64,000 nucleotides of DNA from CAZNFR01 sp964572225. GTDB taxonomy: Bacteria; Bacteroidota; Bacteroidia; Bacteroidales; GCA-2748055. Within the stretch, counting starts at the first letter, position 1. Each line of letters begins with the position of its first letter. A program made the translations under genes and the position numbers. Below the pieces are notes generated by a model. That model searched no databases, was not told the DNA's origin, and saw only the letters and a list, made by a program, of their open reading frames with translations. The stretch is from the NCBI GenBank assembly GCA_964572225.1, contig CAZNFR010000005.1, positions 8,340-72,339 on the forward strand, written 5' to 3'. Positions 8,264-17,025 of the stretch are shown in pieces.

Positions 8264-10069
8264 ATGAAAACAGAACTTGCACGTAGCCTGAACAACTTCC
8301 TTTCTTTGTTGATCGTTGCCGGGATTTTTTATTTCCTTATTCCGCTTGTTTCTTTAGTATTGCTATTGCCCGGGGCCCTTCTACTCTTGTCGGCTCTTGA
8401 TTACCGGACTCAAAATCGTAAACCCGATTATCTTTTCGGACTGGAAACAGGGAACGAATTTCTGAGCCGAAAGGGAGGCATATGGTTATTACTAAAATAC
8501 CCGGTTATTTTTCTTGGGCTGGTTTTTGATCTTGTAATCTGGATACTTAATGGGGTTTTGGTCCTTTTTCGTTTCTTTACCGATGCATTGTTACTGGTAA
8601 GAGAAGTTCTTTTCTGGGTTTTTCATGCCGTGATCTGGTTTCTGGGTCTGTTTGTTCCACCCTTGGTAATTGTATTCAGGAGCTTCATTCATTATTTTTT
8701 AAGATGGCCCTGGTGGATTTACCGTTGTACTTTCCATAACACAAAGCTTGCCTTTTACTGGCTTTTCCTCAGGATCGCTTTCAGGGGAGCTTTCCTTGCC
8801 TTGTTCATCCTTTTGATTTTTTATGGAACGGCAGTGATTATTGAAGTTTACCCTCTGATCTATGTCGGGTTGGCCTTTGCTCTGCTTCCCCTTACCTGGG
8901 CATATACCGAAATCGGCGCTCTTCGCCAGAGAGACAACCAGATTACCTCCTACAAGCGGGTAAGAAAACTTTTTTCCAGAGGGATGGAATCTGTCAGAGC
9001 TGTCCTTTTTTATCTTTCTTCCCTGGTGGTATTGCTTGTGCTTCAGATTTTACTTTACATGCTGGGATGGATACCCGACGTGGGATTCAGTCTGCTGGGG
9101 ATTAGCCTGAACATAGGAACGCTTATCAGTATTGTAATTCTATTTATGGCAGTTATACTGCTATTTTCCAAGTTTCTTATTCCTCCCTATATTTTGCAGG
9201 ACCGAAAGCATGAGAACAATCTTTCCTCCTCCCTTTATTTCCTTGGAATCATCGGTAGGAAATTCCTACGATACCTTTTTGCCCATGTTCCTGCTCTGGT
9301 TTTTGGTGTTTTCCTTATGCTTCTCCCTGCAATTATTATGATTACCGCCGGATGGATCAGCATCAATATAAAAAATACCGTTCTGGATACCCGTATCAAC
9401 TCCATGGTCCAAAAGGAGAAGAAGGCTGAAGGGATTGAAGCATACCGGATAGGGGCCAGAACCGACCAATTGAGATACTATAGAGAATATCCTTTCAATT
9501 TTATTTCCGGTTTCAGAGGAATTAAGGAGGAAATGAAACGAAATCAGTGGTTATCTGCCAATATTGATTCATCCCTAGAGAATATCAGAAGATCCGAAAG
9601 GATGTTCAATCAGGATGTTGACTCCCTGAAAAATGAAATCTCCCTTTTAGAGGCCAAAACCGATTCCATAAGCAAGATAAGAGCCGACCTGAGGAAACAA
9701 AACCTGCAACAAAAGATTGAAGAATTCAACATTTGGAAATTATCGAGACAACAGGATATTTTCAGAGAGACTGCCCGGTTGGAAAGTTCCAAAAATCTGG
9801 TAAAACAACTGCCCCTGGTATTTCTTTTCTCGGCTATTTGGGCTTCGCTGCTTGGGGGACTCATCCTGGCGGTTTTCATCTCCTATCTTGGGAATCTCTA
9901 TTTTGAGCTTTATTCTCTGGGGGAGGACAGTAAACCCACTTACCTTAGACAATTATTCCATAAATTCAGAGAAAAGGATAGGAATCAGCCCTTACTTGGA
10001 TTTACCCTGCTTTTCATCCTGTTAACAGGGATGGGGATTGCCTGGTTTTTCCTTTACTTATCGAACTGA
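8264..10069 (+). CDS. Unknown polytopic membrane protein with a coiled-coil extramembrane segment
   Basis: I do not recognise this 601-residue protein. Hydrophobic segments lie at about residues 12-45, 75-105, 112-140, 165-190, 193-212, 245-268, 283-305, 335-363, 515-545 and 578-598, so roughly nine to eleven membrane spans are expected. Between residues 370 and 512 is a hydrophilic, Lys/Glu/Arg-rich stretch with heptad-like spacing (SLKNEISLLEAKTDSISKIR), a probable coiled coil on one side of the membrane. Several Trp-rich segments (RWPWWIY) occur near membrane borders. It starts 78 bases after hldD and may be the last gene of that unit. Its 3' end overlaps the convergent DUF1858 gene by 16 bases. 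Confidence 0.8.
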   Translation: MKTELARSLNNFLSLLIVAGIFYFLIPLVSLVLLLPGALLLLSALDYRTQNRKPDYLFGLETGNEFLSRKGGIWLLLKYPVIFLGLVFDLVIWILNGVLVLFRFFTDALLLVREVLFWVFHAVIWFLGLFVPPLVIVFRSFIHYFLRWPWWIYRCTFHNTKLAFYWLFLRIAFRGAFLALFILLIFYGTAVIIEVYPLIYVGLAFALLPLTWAYTEIGALRQRDNQITSYKRVRKLFSRGMESVRAVLFYLSSLVVLLVLQILLYMLGWIPDVGFSLLGISLNIGTLISIVILFMAVILLFSKFLIPPYILQDRKHENNLSSSLYFLGIIGRKFLRYLFAHVPALVFGVFLMLLPAIIMITAGWISINIKNTVLDTRINSMVQKEKKAEGIEAYRIGARTDQLRYYREYPFNFISGFRGIKEEMKRNQWLSANIDSSLENIRRSERMFNQDVDSLKNEISLLEAKTDSISKIRADLRKQNLQQKIEEFNIWKLSRQQDIFRETARLESSKNLVKQLPLVFLFSAIWASLLGGLILAVFISYLGNLYFELYSLGEDSKPTYLRQLFHKFREKDRNQPLLGFTLLFILLTGMGIAWFFLYLSN

Positions 10070-10269
10070 TCATGCAATTTATTGAGATCACGCACAAAAG
10101 CACTGATTTCATCCTCATCAAATCCTTTTTCCCTTGCTGCTTCTTCGAGGGTTCCCCAAACCGGTTCACCACAGGCAATGCATTTAATCCCTTTTTCTGA
10201 AAGGTATTTTACGGCTGCTGGCAATGTGGTTACCAGGTCATCAATGCTTGTTTCTTTCCTTATAATCAT
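10054..10269 (-). CDS. DUF1858 domain protein (small redox-disulfide-type)
   Basis: A 71-residue protein, matching the DUF1858 family, which is also described as a hybrid-cluster-protein-associated redox disulfide domain. It shows the family features: an N-terminal IIRKETSIDDLVTTLP segment, then KGIKCIACGEPVWGTLEEAA with a Cys-x2-Cys pair (CIAC) that could cycle as a disulfide or bind metal. Such proteins stand alone or fused to nitrite reductase-like and DUF438 proteins; the function is not established. Its 3' end overlaps the big membrane protein by 16 bases. A -7 element lies 23 bases upstream (10292-10299). Confidence 0.8.
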   Translation of the reverse strand: MIIRKETSIDDLVTTLPAAVKYLSEKGIKCIACGEPVWGTLEEAAREKGFDEDEISAFVRDLNKLHDQFDK

Positions 10270-10291
10270 ATCCCTTGTTTTTAAAGTTCCG

Positions 10292-10299
10292 CAAAATTA
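10292..10299 (-). promoter_or_regulatory. Bacteroidota -7 promoter element for the DUF1858 gene
   Basis: The minus-strand octamer TAATTTTG matches TAnnTTTG and is 23 bases before the DUF1858 ATG. The gap is shared with the divergent HD-domain gene. No -33 element was identified. Confidence 0.4.
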
Positions 10300-10331
10300 A
10301 TAATTTCCGGAGATTAAAAATCCCGATCGCC

Positions 10332-10886
10332 ATGCATAGAAAGAAAGCTTTGGATCTCTTACACCAATATATCCAATCGGATAAAATGATCAGTCATTGC
10401 CTCAGCTCGGAAGCCGTTTTGCGTGCAGCAGCCAGAGAGCTCAACGAAGATGAGAATAAGTACGGATTAGCCGGATTGCTGCATGATCTGGATGTTGAGA
10501 TCACCGCCGGAGAACCGGAAAAACACGGACATAAAACCTTAGAGATCCTCAGGAAAGAAGGACTGGATGAAGAGATCCTTGAAGCCATCGTGCTTCACAA
10601 TGAAATGAACGGGTCGGGGGAGAGGACCTCCAGGTTTCATCATGTCCTGGCTGCAGGTGAAACCATTACCGGGTTGATATTTGCAACTACCCTTGTTTAT
10701 CCCGAGAAAAAGATTGAAAACGTAAAGTATAAGTCTATCCGGAAGCGAATGAAGGAAAAGGCTTTTGCAGCTTCGGTTGATCGCGACATTATTATGGAAT
10801 GCGAAAAGGCGGGAATCCCCCTTGATGATTTTATCCGGATCTCCGTGGATGCCATGAAAGAAATATCTGATGATATAGGTCTGTGA
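10332..10886 (+). CDS. HD-domain protein (putative phosphohydrolase)
   Basis: A 184-residue protein from the ATG at 10332 (MHRKKALDLL); an upstream in-frame start at 10275 adds residues with no family resemblance and sits within the promoter gap. The HD metal-binding signature is seen as His22, the His51-Asp52 pair in GLLHDLD, a further histidine around EKHGHKT, IVLHNEMNG, and a later aspartate. This spacing is that of the small HDIG-type family, which includes putative nucleotidases and hydrolases of unknown substrate. Its stop is 4 bases from the stop of the convergent plug protein gene. The substrate cannot be inferred. Confidence 0.82.
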   Translation: MHRKKALDLLHQYIQSDKMISHCLSSEAVLRAAARELNEDENKYGLAGLLHDLDVEITAGEPEKHGHKTLEILRKEGLDEEILEAIVLHNEMNGSGERTSRFHHVLAAGETITGLIFATTLVYPEKKIENVKYKSIRKRMKEKAFAASVDRDIIMECEKAGIPLDDFIRISVDAMKEISDDIGL

Positions 10887-10890
10887 AAGT

Positions 10891-12198
10891 TTAGTCCCTT
10901 CTCAGGGAGTTTGCAATCTGATACCCAACGATTCTTTCATATCGTGAGGTTGTACCGTAAAAATAAACCAGAATTATATAATCATTCTCCGTCTCATAAT
11001 AATTACCTTCCACAAATCCCAGGTCTGCTTTTTCAGAACCGGTTGGGGCATAGGCGATCTGGTAATTATAGTACCCCTGCTTAAGAGTGAGGGTTAAATG
11101 ATAAGTTTTGGACTCAAAATCATAAATCATACGATTTTTCTCATTCAACTGCCAGTTCGTGATTCCGCCAAAAACGTAAAAATCACCATCTACAAGGGGT
11201 TCTGCCCAGGGAAGGTCAAAATAAACATTCACATAATCGGCATCTGTGTCGCTGTTCTTCTCTTCCTGTATTTCAATGAAAAACTTGCCGTTTAGATCAT
11301 CTTCAAAAAAATAAGGCTTGTTATCCCTGGGTTCATCGGGAAAAAGCTGAACATGAAAACGATCGTTTTCAAACTCAATATTTCGAATATAGGGGGATTT
11401 ATACCTCATGCTTTTAATATCAAACCATCGGAATTCCCGCCCAGCCATAAATACATTTTCCATTTGATAGTCGTAATCCATAACCCCGTTACGGTCGAAC
11501 AAAGGTTTCAGATCGTCTATGGAATTGTCCCATCTTCCATTTTGGAGTATTCTCACCTTGATGTCATTGAAAGGATCTTCAATTCTGAATGATCCATAAC
11601 CAACCCGGAAGTTGATCTGGTGTCCTATATCCCTGTAAATAGACATCACGGGTCTTTGAATGTTAACATCCACATTCATGATTTTTTCAGCTACCATGAA
11701 CTTTTTGATCAGAACCAGGTCATTTTCATCAAAATTCTCATAGACAACCAGAGCATAGTTGCCCGAAATCCTGAATTTTACATCGGGGTTGGGGAGCTTC
11801 AGGGTATAATTTATATAACTTGTGTAGGTATTAAAAGAATACTCGTATTCTTCAATCTGGTTCTGGAGACTACCTTCGATGAATTCACTTTCCGGAAGCG
11901 GTGTGGGCTTCCATTCAGAATCACAATGAATAATTTTATAGTTATAGTTTCGGATTTCCTGACTGAGATCATCGAACTTGAGTATGAGACCTGTTTCTCC
12001 CCTTAAGTCGATTATGGGATAACTTAAACGCCAGCCCTCCCTGAACAAAAGGACTGACCGAATATTATCCTTAAATATATTTTCACTGAGAGTATCGCCG
12101 GGAAAGAATTGTGCCTTGATCCCACCAGAAGCCAGAAGAGAGATCAACATTGAAAGCAAGGGCAGGAAAACCGGTTTTTTTCGAACAGATTTTTTCAT
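10891..12198 (-). CDS. Type IX secretion system plug protein (DUF5103)
   Basis: A 435-residue secreted protein with a signal peptide at residues 1-29 (basic KKSVRKK, hydrophobic core, cleavage near GIKAQ). The remainder is a DUF5103-type all-beta protein with characteristic FKDNIRSVLLFREGW near the N-terminus, SEWKPTPLPESEFIEGS and a C-terminal ENDYIILVYFYG. In Flavobacterium this family was found bound to the SprA translocon as the plug that closes the pore when PorV is absent. It therefore implies that a type IX secretion system is encoded elsewhere. The start at 12198 opens directly into the signal peptide. A perfect 14-base palindrome lies 20 bases upstream. Confidence 0.86.
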   Translation of the reverse strand: MKKSVRKKPVFLPLLSMLISLLASGGIKAQFFPGDTLSENIFKDNIRSVLLFREGWRLSYPIIDLRGETGLILKFDDLSQEIRNYNYKIIHCDSEWKPTPLPESEFIEGSLQNQIEEYEYSFNTYTSYINYTLKLPNPDVKFRISGNYALVVYENFDENDLVLIKKFMVAEKIMNVDVNIQRPVMSIYRDIGHQINFRVGYGSFRIEDPFNDIKVRILQNGRWDNSIDDLKPLFDRNGVMDYDYQMENVFMAGREFRWFDIKSMRYKSPYIRNIEFENDRFHVQLFPDEPRDNKPYFFEDDLNGKFFIEIQEEKNSDTDADYVNVYFDLPWAEPLVDGDFYVFGGITNWQLNEKNRMIYDFESKTYHLTLTLKQGYYNYQIAYAPTGSEKADLGFVEGNYYETENDYIILVYFYGTTSRYERIVGYQIANSLRRD

Positions 12199-12217
12199 TG
12201 ATTGTTATTGATATAGC

Positions 12218-12231
12218 GTTATTTAAATAAC
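12218..12231. promoter_or_regulatory. Perfect 14-base palindrome in the plug/nqrA divergent gap
   Basis: GTTATTTAAATAAC reads identically on both strands. It is 20 bases upstream of the plug protein ATG and 165 bases before nqrA. It could be an operator for the plug gene. The AT-rich composition makes chance possible. Confidence 0.3.
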
Positions 12232-12308
12232 AGAATGTCCCTATTTATGTTGTGGAACATTGGCTTAAAATTAACAAAAGCAGAAATATATATACTTTCA
12301 TAAATCTA

Positions 12309-12316
12309 TATCTTTG
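12309..12316 (+). promoter_or_regulatory. Bacteroidota -7 promoter element upstream of nqrA (distal)
   Basis: TATCTTTG matches TAnnTTTG, 80 bases before the nqrA ATG. It is the farther of two matches in this leader. No clear -33 element accompanies it. Confidence 0.4.
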
Positions 12317-12358
12317 CAGATGCTCAATTAATTCATGTTCAAACTAAGTAAAAATCTG

Positions 12359-12366
12359 TATTTTTG
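12359..12366 (+). promoter_or_regulatory. Bacteroidota -7 promoter element upstream of nqrA (proximal)
   Basis: TATTTTTG matches TAnnTTTG, 30 bases before the nqrA ATG, a spacing like that seen for other genes here. Together with the match at 12309 it may mean two start points for the Na+-NQR operon. Confidence 0.45.
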
Positions 12367-12395
12367 CTTCAGTTTTTAAAATAACAATAAAAATT

Positions 12396-13748
12396 ATGCC
12401 GGAAACTATTAAGCTGAGGAAGGGTCTTGATATTAAGCTACAAGGAAAAGCGGATAAAATCTACATGAGAGCTGAAAGAGCAACCTCCTACGCTGTTAAA
12501 CCTACCGACTTTCAGGGTATAATGCCCAAACTGGTTGCGAAACCCGGGGATGAGGTTAAGGTTGGATCGGTACTCTTTTTTGACAAGTACAATCCTGATG
12601 TAAAGTTTACCTCTCCTGTGTCGGGTAAAGTTAGTGCCATTAACAGAGGAGAGCGCAGGAAGATTCTTGAAGTCGTTGTAGAGCCGGATCCCCAGGATGA
12701 TTTTATTGAGTACAAGGTTGGTGAACCTTTCTCCTTGGGCAGAGAGGAGATTATCCGTTTGTTACTTGAGAGTGGGATGTGGCCAACCATTCAGCAGCGT
12801 CCTTATGCTGTTATTGCCAATCCGGCAAAGAAACCCAAAGCGATATTTATTTCCGGTTTCGATAGTTCCCCGCTTGCACCGGATGTTGATTTTCTGGTAA
12901 AAGATTTTGAAAAGGAGTTTCAAAAGGGAATTGATGTACTTTCCCGTTTGACCGAAGGTAAGATTCACCTCAGTCTTAATGCAGATTATCCTTCGTCAAA
13001 AACCTACAGCAGGGCTAAAGGAGTGGAATTGCATTATTTTAATGGGCCCCATCCCTCAGGAAATGTGGGGGTTCAGATTCATCATATTGACCCGGTGAAC
13101 AAGGGAGAGTATGTATGGTATATTCGTCCCATGGATGTGATACGAACGGGAAAGTTTTTTATGGACGGTAAAGTGGACAATTCTGCTTTTGTTGCCCTTA
13201 CCGGATCAGAGGTGATAAAGCCGGTATATTACAAAATGATCAGGGGAGCCTGTATATCCAATCTTATCCGGGATAATATTAAAGGGGATAACAACCGTTA
13301 CATTACCGGCAATGTACTTACCGGCACTGCAATTTCCCGAAACGGCTACCTTGGGTTTTACGATAATCAGATAACCGTAATTCCCGAAGGGGATCATTAC
13401 GAGTTTCTGGGATGGGCAACCCCCGGGTTTAATGAATTCAGTACATCGAGAACCTTCTTTTCATGGTTGCAGCCTGATAAAGAGTACCGTCTCGATACGA
13501 ATCTAAAGGGTGGTAAGCGCGCATTTGTCATGACGGGTCAATACGAGAAAGTTTTTCCGATGAATATTTACCCGGTACAGCTCCTGAAATCAATCCTCGT
13601 GGAAGACATAGATATGATGGAGAAACTGGGTATTTATGAGGTTGCAGAGGAAGATATGGCACTTTGTGAATTCGTTTGCACCAGTAAAACCGATGTGCAG
13701 CACATTTTAAGAACCGGTCTTGACCTTATGAAGAAGGAGACCGAATAG
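12396..13748 (+). CDS. nqrA: Na+-translocating NADH:quinone reductase subunit A
   Basis: A 450-residue protein of the usual NqrA length. The N-terminal region with KLRKGLDIKLQGKA and the barrel-like FTSPVSGKVSAINRGERR are characteristic of NqrA and its RnfC relatives. NqrA is the peripheral cytoplasmic subunit that takes part in quinone binding in the Na+-NQR complex, which oxidises NADH, reduces quinone and exports sodium. It heads a seven-gene operon nqrABCDEF-apbE in standard order. The gap to nqrB is 50 bases, larger than the 11-16 bases between the other genes. Two possible promoters precede it. Confidence 0.96.
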   Translation: MPETIKLRKGLDIKLQGKADKIYMRAERATSYAVKPTDFQGIMPKLVAKPGDEVKVGSVLFFDKYNPDVKFTSPVSGKVSAINRGERRKILEVVVEPDPQDDFIEYKVGEPFSLGREEIIRLLLESGMWPTIQQRPYAVIANPAKKPKAIFISGFDSSPLAPDVDFLVKDFEKEFQKGIDVLSRLTEGKIHLSLNADYPSSKTYSRAKGVELHYFNGPHPSGNVGVQIHHIDPVNKGEYVWYIRPMDVIRTGKFFMDGKVDNSAFVALTGSEVIKPVYYKMIRGACISNLIRDNIKGDNNRYITGNVLTGTAISRNGYLGFYDNQITVIPEGDHYEFLGWATPGFNEFSTSRTFFSWLQPDKEYRLDTNLKGGKRAFVMTGQYEKVFPMNIYPVQLLKSILVEDIDMMEKLGIYEVAEEDMALCEFVCTSKTDVQHILRTGLDLMKKETE

Positions 13749-13798
13749 TTGGATGGCCCGTTCACGTTAAAAATAACAATGAAATTCAAATCTTTGTG

Positions 13799-14977
13799 AT
13801 GAAAGGATTAAGAAAATATATTGATAAGATCAAGCCTCAATTTGAAAAAGGGGGTCGCTTCGAAAAACTTCATTCTACTTTTGATGCATTCGAGACCTTC
13901 CTTTTTGTTCCGAATAAGGTAACCCGCAGGGGTACTCATATTCGTGACAAAATAGACATGAAAAGGACCATGTCCATGGTAGTTTTTGCAATGGTTCCGA
14001 CCCTGTTATTCGGTATCTGGAATGCCGGCCATCAGCATTTTATAGCCATTGGAGAGAATGCGGATTTATGGACAAAGATGCTCTACGGACTCATCCGGAT
14101 TCTTCCTATCATCGTTGTATCTTATGTTACCGGTCTGGCCTTGGAATTTATTTTTGCACAGATCCGGGGGCATGAAGTAAACGAGGGTTTCCTGGTAAGC
14201 GGAATGTTGATCCCGCTTATTATGCCGGTTGATGTACCTTTATGGATGGTTGCCGTATCCACTGCCTTTGCGGTGATAATTGGCAAGGAAGTATTCGGGG
14301 GAACCGGAATGAATATTTTAAATCCGGCTTTAACCGCCAGAGCCTTCCTGTTTTTTGCCTATCCCAGCGAAATGTCGGGAGACCTCGTTTGGGTTTCCGG
14401 ATTAAAATCGGGTGAAGGGATTCTGGATGCCTATTCCGGTGCCACCATACTCGGTCAGGCTGCTGTGGGTGGTGAAACTTTCACCAACGGCCTTGGCAAT
14501 ACCTACACCACAATGGATATGTTTATCGGAACCATTCCAGGTTCCATTGGAGAGACTTCAACCCTTGCCATATTACTGGGCGCTTTTATCCTGATTTTTA
14601 CAGGAGTGGGCAGTTGGAAAATAATTCTTTCAACCTTTGCCGGAGGAGCGGCCATGGGTATTTTATTAAATGTTTTCGCCGTTAATCCCTTTATGCAGAT
14701 CCCATTCTGGGAGCAACTGATCCTGGGTGGATTTGCTTTTGGTGCGGTCTACATGGCGACAGATCCCGTTACAGCGGCGCAAACCGAGAAAGGCAAATGG
14801 ATCTATGGTTTCCTGATTGGATTCCTGGCAATATTAATAAGGGTGCTTAATCCTGCATATCCCGAAGGAGTGATGCTGGCCATCCTCCTTATGAATGTGT
14901 TTGCCCCTCTCATTGATCACTATGTGATAGAAGCCAATATTAAAAAACGACTTAAAAGAGTCAGAGTAACTGCATAA
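13799..14977 (+). CDS. nqrB: Na+-translocating NADH:quinone reductase subunit B
   Basis: A 392-residue integral membrane subunit. The frame could also start at a GTG at 13796, directly before the ATG at 13799, which I prefer. The covalent FMN attachment motif SGAT is at residues 213-216 (Thr216), the site that ApbE flavinylates. About ten hydrophobic segments follow the hydrophilic N-terminus, and the second half has the conserved YMATDPVTAAQT. NqrB carries covalent FMN and riboflavin and lies on the electron path to quinone next to the sodium-translocating core. It is followed by nqrC after 11 bases. Confidence 0.96.
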   Translation: MKGLRKYIDKIKPQFEKGGRFEKLHSTFDAFETFLFVPNKVTRRGTHIRDKIDMKRTMSMVVFAMVPTLLFGIWNAGHQHFIAIGENADLWTKMLYGLIRILPIIVVSYVTGLALEFIFAQIRGHEVNEGFLVSGMLIPLIMPVDVPLWMVAVSTAFAVIIGKEVFGGTGMNILNPALTARAFLFFAYPSEMSGDLVWVSGLKSGEGILDAYSGATILGQAAVGGETFTNGLGNTYTTMDMFIGTIPGSIGETSTLAILLGAFILIFTGVGSWKIILSTFAGGAAMGILLNVFAVNPFMQIPFWEQLILGGFAFGAVYMATDPVTAAQTEKGKWIYGFLIGFLAILIRVLNPAYPEGVMLAILLMNVFAPLIDHYVIEANIKKRLKRVRVTA

Positions 14978-14988
14978 CCCAAAACATC

Positions 14989-15720
14989 ATGAAGAATTTC
15001 AGTAACCTCTACATTTTTATCTTTTCCTCAGCAATGGTTATCATAGTTGCAGCTCTGCTCTCCTTTGTTGCTGAAGAGCTCAAACCCCTGCAGGAAAGGA
15101 ATGTTGAACTTGAAAAAAAGACGGATATTCTCAGATCTGTGAATATGACCGAAGGAATGGATACAGTCCGCAACAGGGATATTTTCATTGAGGAAAGATT
15201 CTCCAACTTTATAAGCGAGAGCTTTGTATTGAATTCCGAAGGTGAGGTTCAGGAAGGCCTGGATGCATTTGAAATCACCAAGGACCTTAAGGCAGAAATT
15301 GACAAACCCGCAGAAGAAAGAAATCTTCCCGTTTTTGTTTTTGAAACCACCGAGAATGAAAAAAACTATATTATTCCTGTGCGGGGCAAAGGTCTGTGGG
15401 GACCCATATGGGGGTATGTGGCAATTAAGGAGGATCTTACCACCATTGCCGGTACGGTTTTCGATCATTCCAAAGAAACTCCGGGACTCGGTGCTGAGAT
15501 TAACGAAGGTTGGTTCCAGGCCGAATTTGAAGGCAAAAAGATCTTTAACGAGCAGGGAGAATTTACCAGTATCAAGGTCGTGAAGGGAGGAGCCGACCCG
15601 AATGATCCTCATAGTGTGGATGCTGTATCCGGAGGTACCATAACCAGTAACGGTCTTCAGGATATGCTCGAAGATTGTCTGAGTCCTTATATCCCGTTTT
15701 TTAAACAACGAATGAATTAA
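14989..15720 (+). CDS. nqrC: Na+-translocating NADH:quinone reductase subunit C
   Basis: A 243-residue subunit with one N-terminal membrane segment (residues 7-27) and a periplasmic FMN-binding domain. The flavinylation motif is SGGTITS with Thr217 as the predicted FMN-linked residue, preceded by DPHSVDAV. The family hallmark GLWGPIWGYVA and the ETPGLGAEI segment are present. NqrC relays electrons through its covalent FMN outside the cytoplasmic membrane, consistent with modification by the periplasmic lipoprotein ApbE encoded at the end of the operon. Its spacing to nqrD is 11 bases. Confidence 0.96.
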   Translation: MKNFSNLYIFIFSSAMVIIVAALLSFVAEELKPLQERNVELEKKTDILRSVNMTEGMDTVRNRDIFIEERFSNFISESFVLNSEGEVQEGLDAFEITKDLKAEIDKPAEERNLPVFVFETTENEKNYIIPVRGKGLWGPIWGYVAIKEDLTTIAGTVFDHSKETPGLGAEINEGWFQAEFEGKKIFNEQGEFTSIKVVKGGADPNDPHSVDAVSGGTITSNGLQDMLEDCLSPYIPFFKQRMN

Positions 15721-15731
15721 AGCAAAAGATT

Positions 15732-16376
15732 ATGAGTGAAAAGGAACCCTTATTCTCAACCAAGAATTTAAAACTGTTAAAGGAACCCCTTAACGATAAC
15801 AATCCCATTACGGTTCAGGTATTGGGTATTTGTTCTGCACTTGCGATAACCGTGCAGCTTAAACCATCTGTGGTCATGGCAATATCGGTAGTTGCAGTAA
15901 TGGGCGTTTCCAATGTTGTAATATCGTTGCTCAGAAAGATGATTCCTCCAAGAATCAGGATAATCGTTCAATTAACCGTAATTGCCACTATGGTGATACT
16001 CGTCGATGAGATTCTGTCGGCTTTCGCCTACGATGTAAGCAAACAGCTTTCTGTTTTTGTCGGGTTGATCATAACAAACTGTATCATTATGGGACGACTT
16101 GAAGCATTTGCCATGGGTAACAAAGTCTGGCCTTCGTTTCTGGATGGGATCGGAAATGCTGCCGGATATGGCGTCATCCTGATTATAGTAGCATTTTTCA
16201 GGGAGCTGATGGGTGCCGGAACGCTCTGGGGTTACCAGGTGATGCCGGAAGCTTTTTATGAAGCCGGTTATGCCAACAACGGACTTATGATCCTGCCTCC
16301 TATGGCATTGGTTACGGTGGGAGTAATTATCTGGGTGCAAAGAAGCAGGAACAGGAAGCTCATTGAAGAAAACTAA
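15732..16376 (+). CDS. nqrD: Na+-translocating NADH:quinone reductase subunit D
   Basis: A 214-residue polytopic membrane protein with about six helices. The conserved cysteines are Cys34 in LGICSALA and Cys117 in ITNCIIMGR, which correspond to the two NqrD cysteines that, with two from NqrE, hold an iron centre inside the membrane. The motif MGRLEAFA is shared with RnfE, but gene order identifies this as NqrD. The intact cysteines fit the presence of an NqrM-like iron-centre maturation protein just beyond apbE. Confidence 0.96.
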   Translation: MSEKEPLFSTKNLKLLKEPLNDNNPITVQVLGICSALAITVQLKPSVVMAISVVAVMGVSNVVISLLRKMIPPRIRIIVQLTVIATMVILVDEILSAFAYDVSKQLSVFVGLIITNCIIMGRLEAFAMGNKVWPSFLDGIGNAAGYGVILIIVAFFRELMGAGTLWGYQVMPEAFYEAGYANNGLMILPPMALVTVGVIIWVQRSRNRKLIEEN

Positions 16377-16391
16377 AAAAAAATCGCTAAA

Positions 16392-17009
16392 ATGGAAAAC
16401 CTCGTTGACATATTTGTAAAGAGTATCTTCATAGACAATATGATCTTTGCCTACTTCCTGGGTATGTGTTCATACCTGGCAGTATCAAAGACCGTAAAGA
16501 CATCGACCGGATTGGGCATTGCGGTCATCTTCGTCCTGGGCTTTACCGTGCCTATCGATTTTCTGTTGCAGGAATATGTTCTGAAACCCGGTGCACTAAG
16601 CTGGGTTAGTCCGCAATTCGAGGATGTTGACCTGAGCTTCCTCAGTTTTATTATGTTTATTGCAGTGATCGCCTCCATGGTTCAGCTTGTGGAAATGATT
16701 ATCGAGAAATTTAGTCCGTCACTCTATTCCTCTTTGGGTATCTTTTTACCGCTGATTGCGGTAAACTGTGCCATATTGGGAGGTTCTCTCTTCATGCAGG
16801 AAAGGGAATATGCAAACATAGCCGAAGCTACTTCATTCGGGCTTGGTTCCGGTGTGGGTTGGTTCCTGGCAATTGTGGGAATTGCAGCGATAAGGGAGAA
16901 AATAAGATATTCCAACGTTCCCGCGCCCCTCAGAGGGCTCGGTATTACATTCATCATCACCGGACTGATGGGAATTGCATTTATGAGTTTCATGGGTATT
17001 AAACTTTAA
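16392..17009 (+). CDS. nqrE: Na+-translocating NADH:quinone reductase subunit E
   Basis: A 205-residue membrane protein of six predicted helices and the pseudo-symmetric partner of NqrD. Cys26 (FLGMCSYLA) and Cys126 (AVNCAILG) are the NqrE half of the four-cysteine iron site. The SFGLGSGVGWFLAI segment is typical of the NqrE/RnfA family. Length and spacing (15 bases after nqrD, 16 before nqrF) are standard for the operon. The subunit lies in the cytoplasmic membrane and takes part in inter-membrane electron transfer coupled to sodium transport. Confidence 0.96.
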   Translation: MENLVDIFVKSIFIDNMIFAYFLGMCSYLAVSKTVKTSTGLGIAVIFVLGFTVPIDFLLQEYVLKPGALSWVSPQFEDVDLSFLSFIMFIAVIASMVQLVEMIIEKFSPSLYSSLGIFLPLIAVNCAILGGSLFMQEREYANIAEATSFGLGSGVGWFLAIVGIAAIREKIRYSNVPAPLRGLGITFIITGLMGIAFMSFMGIKL

Positions 17010-17025
17010 CTAGTAGTAAAAAGAT

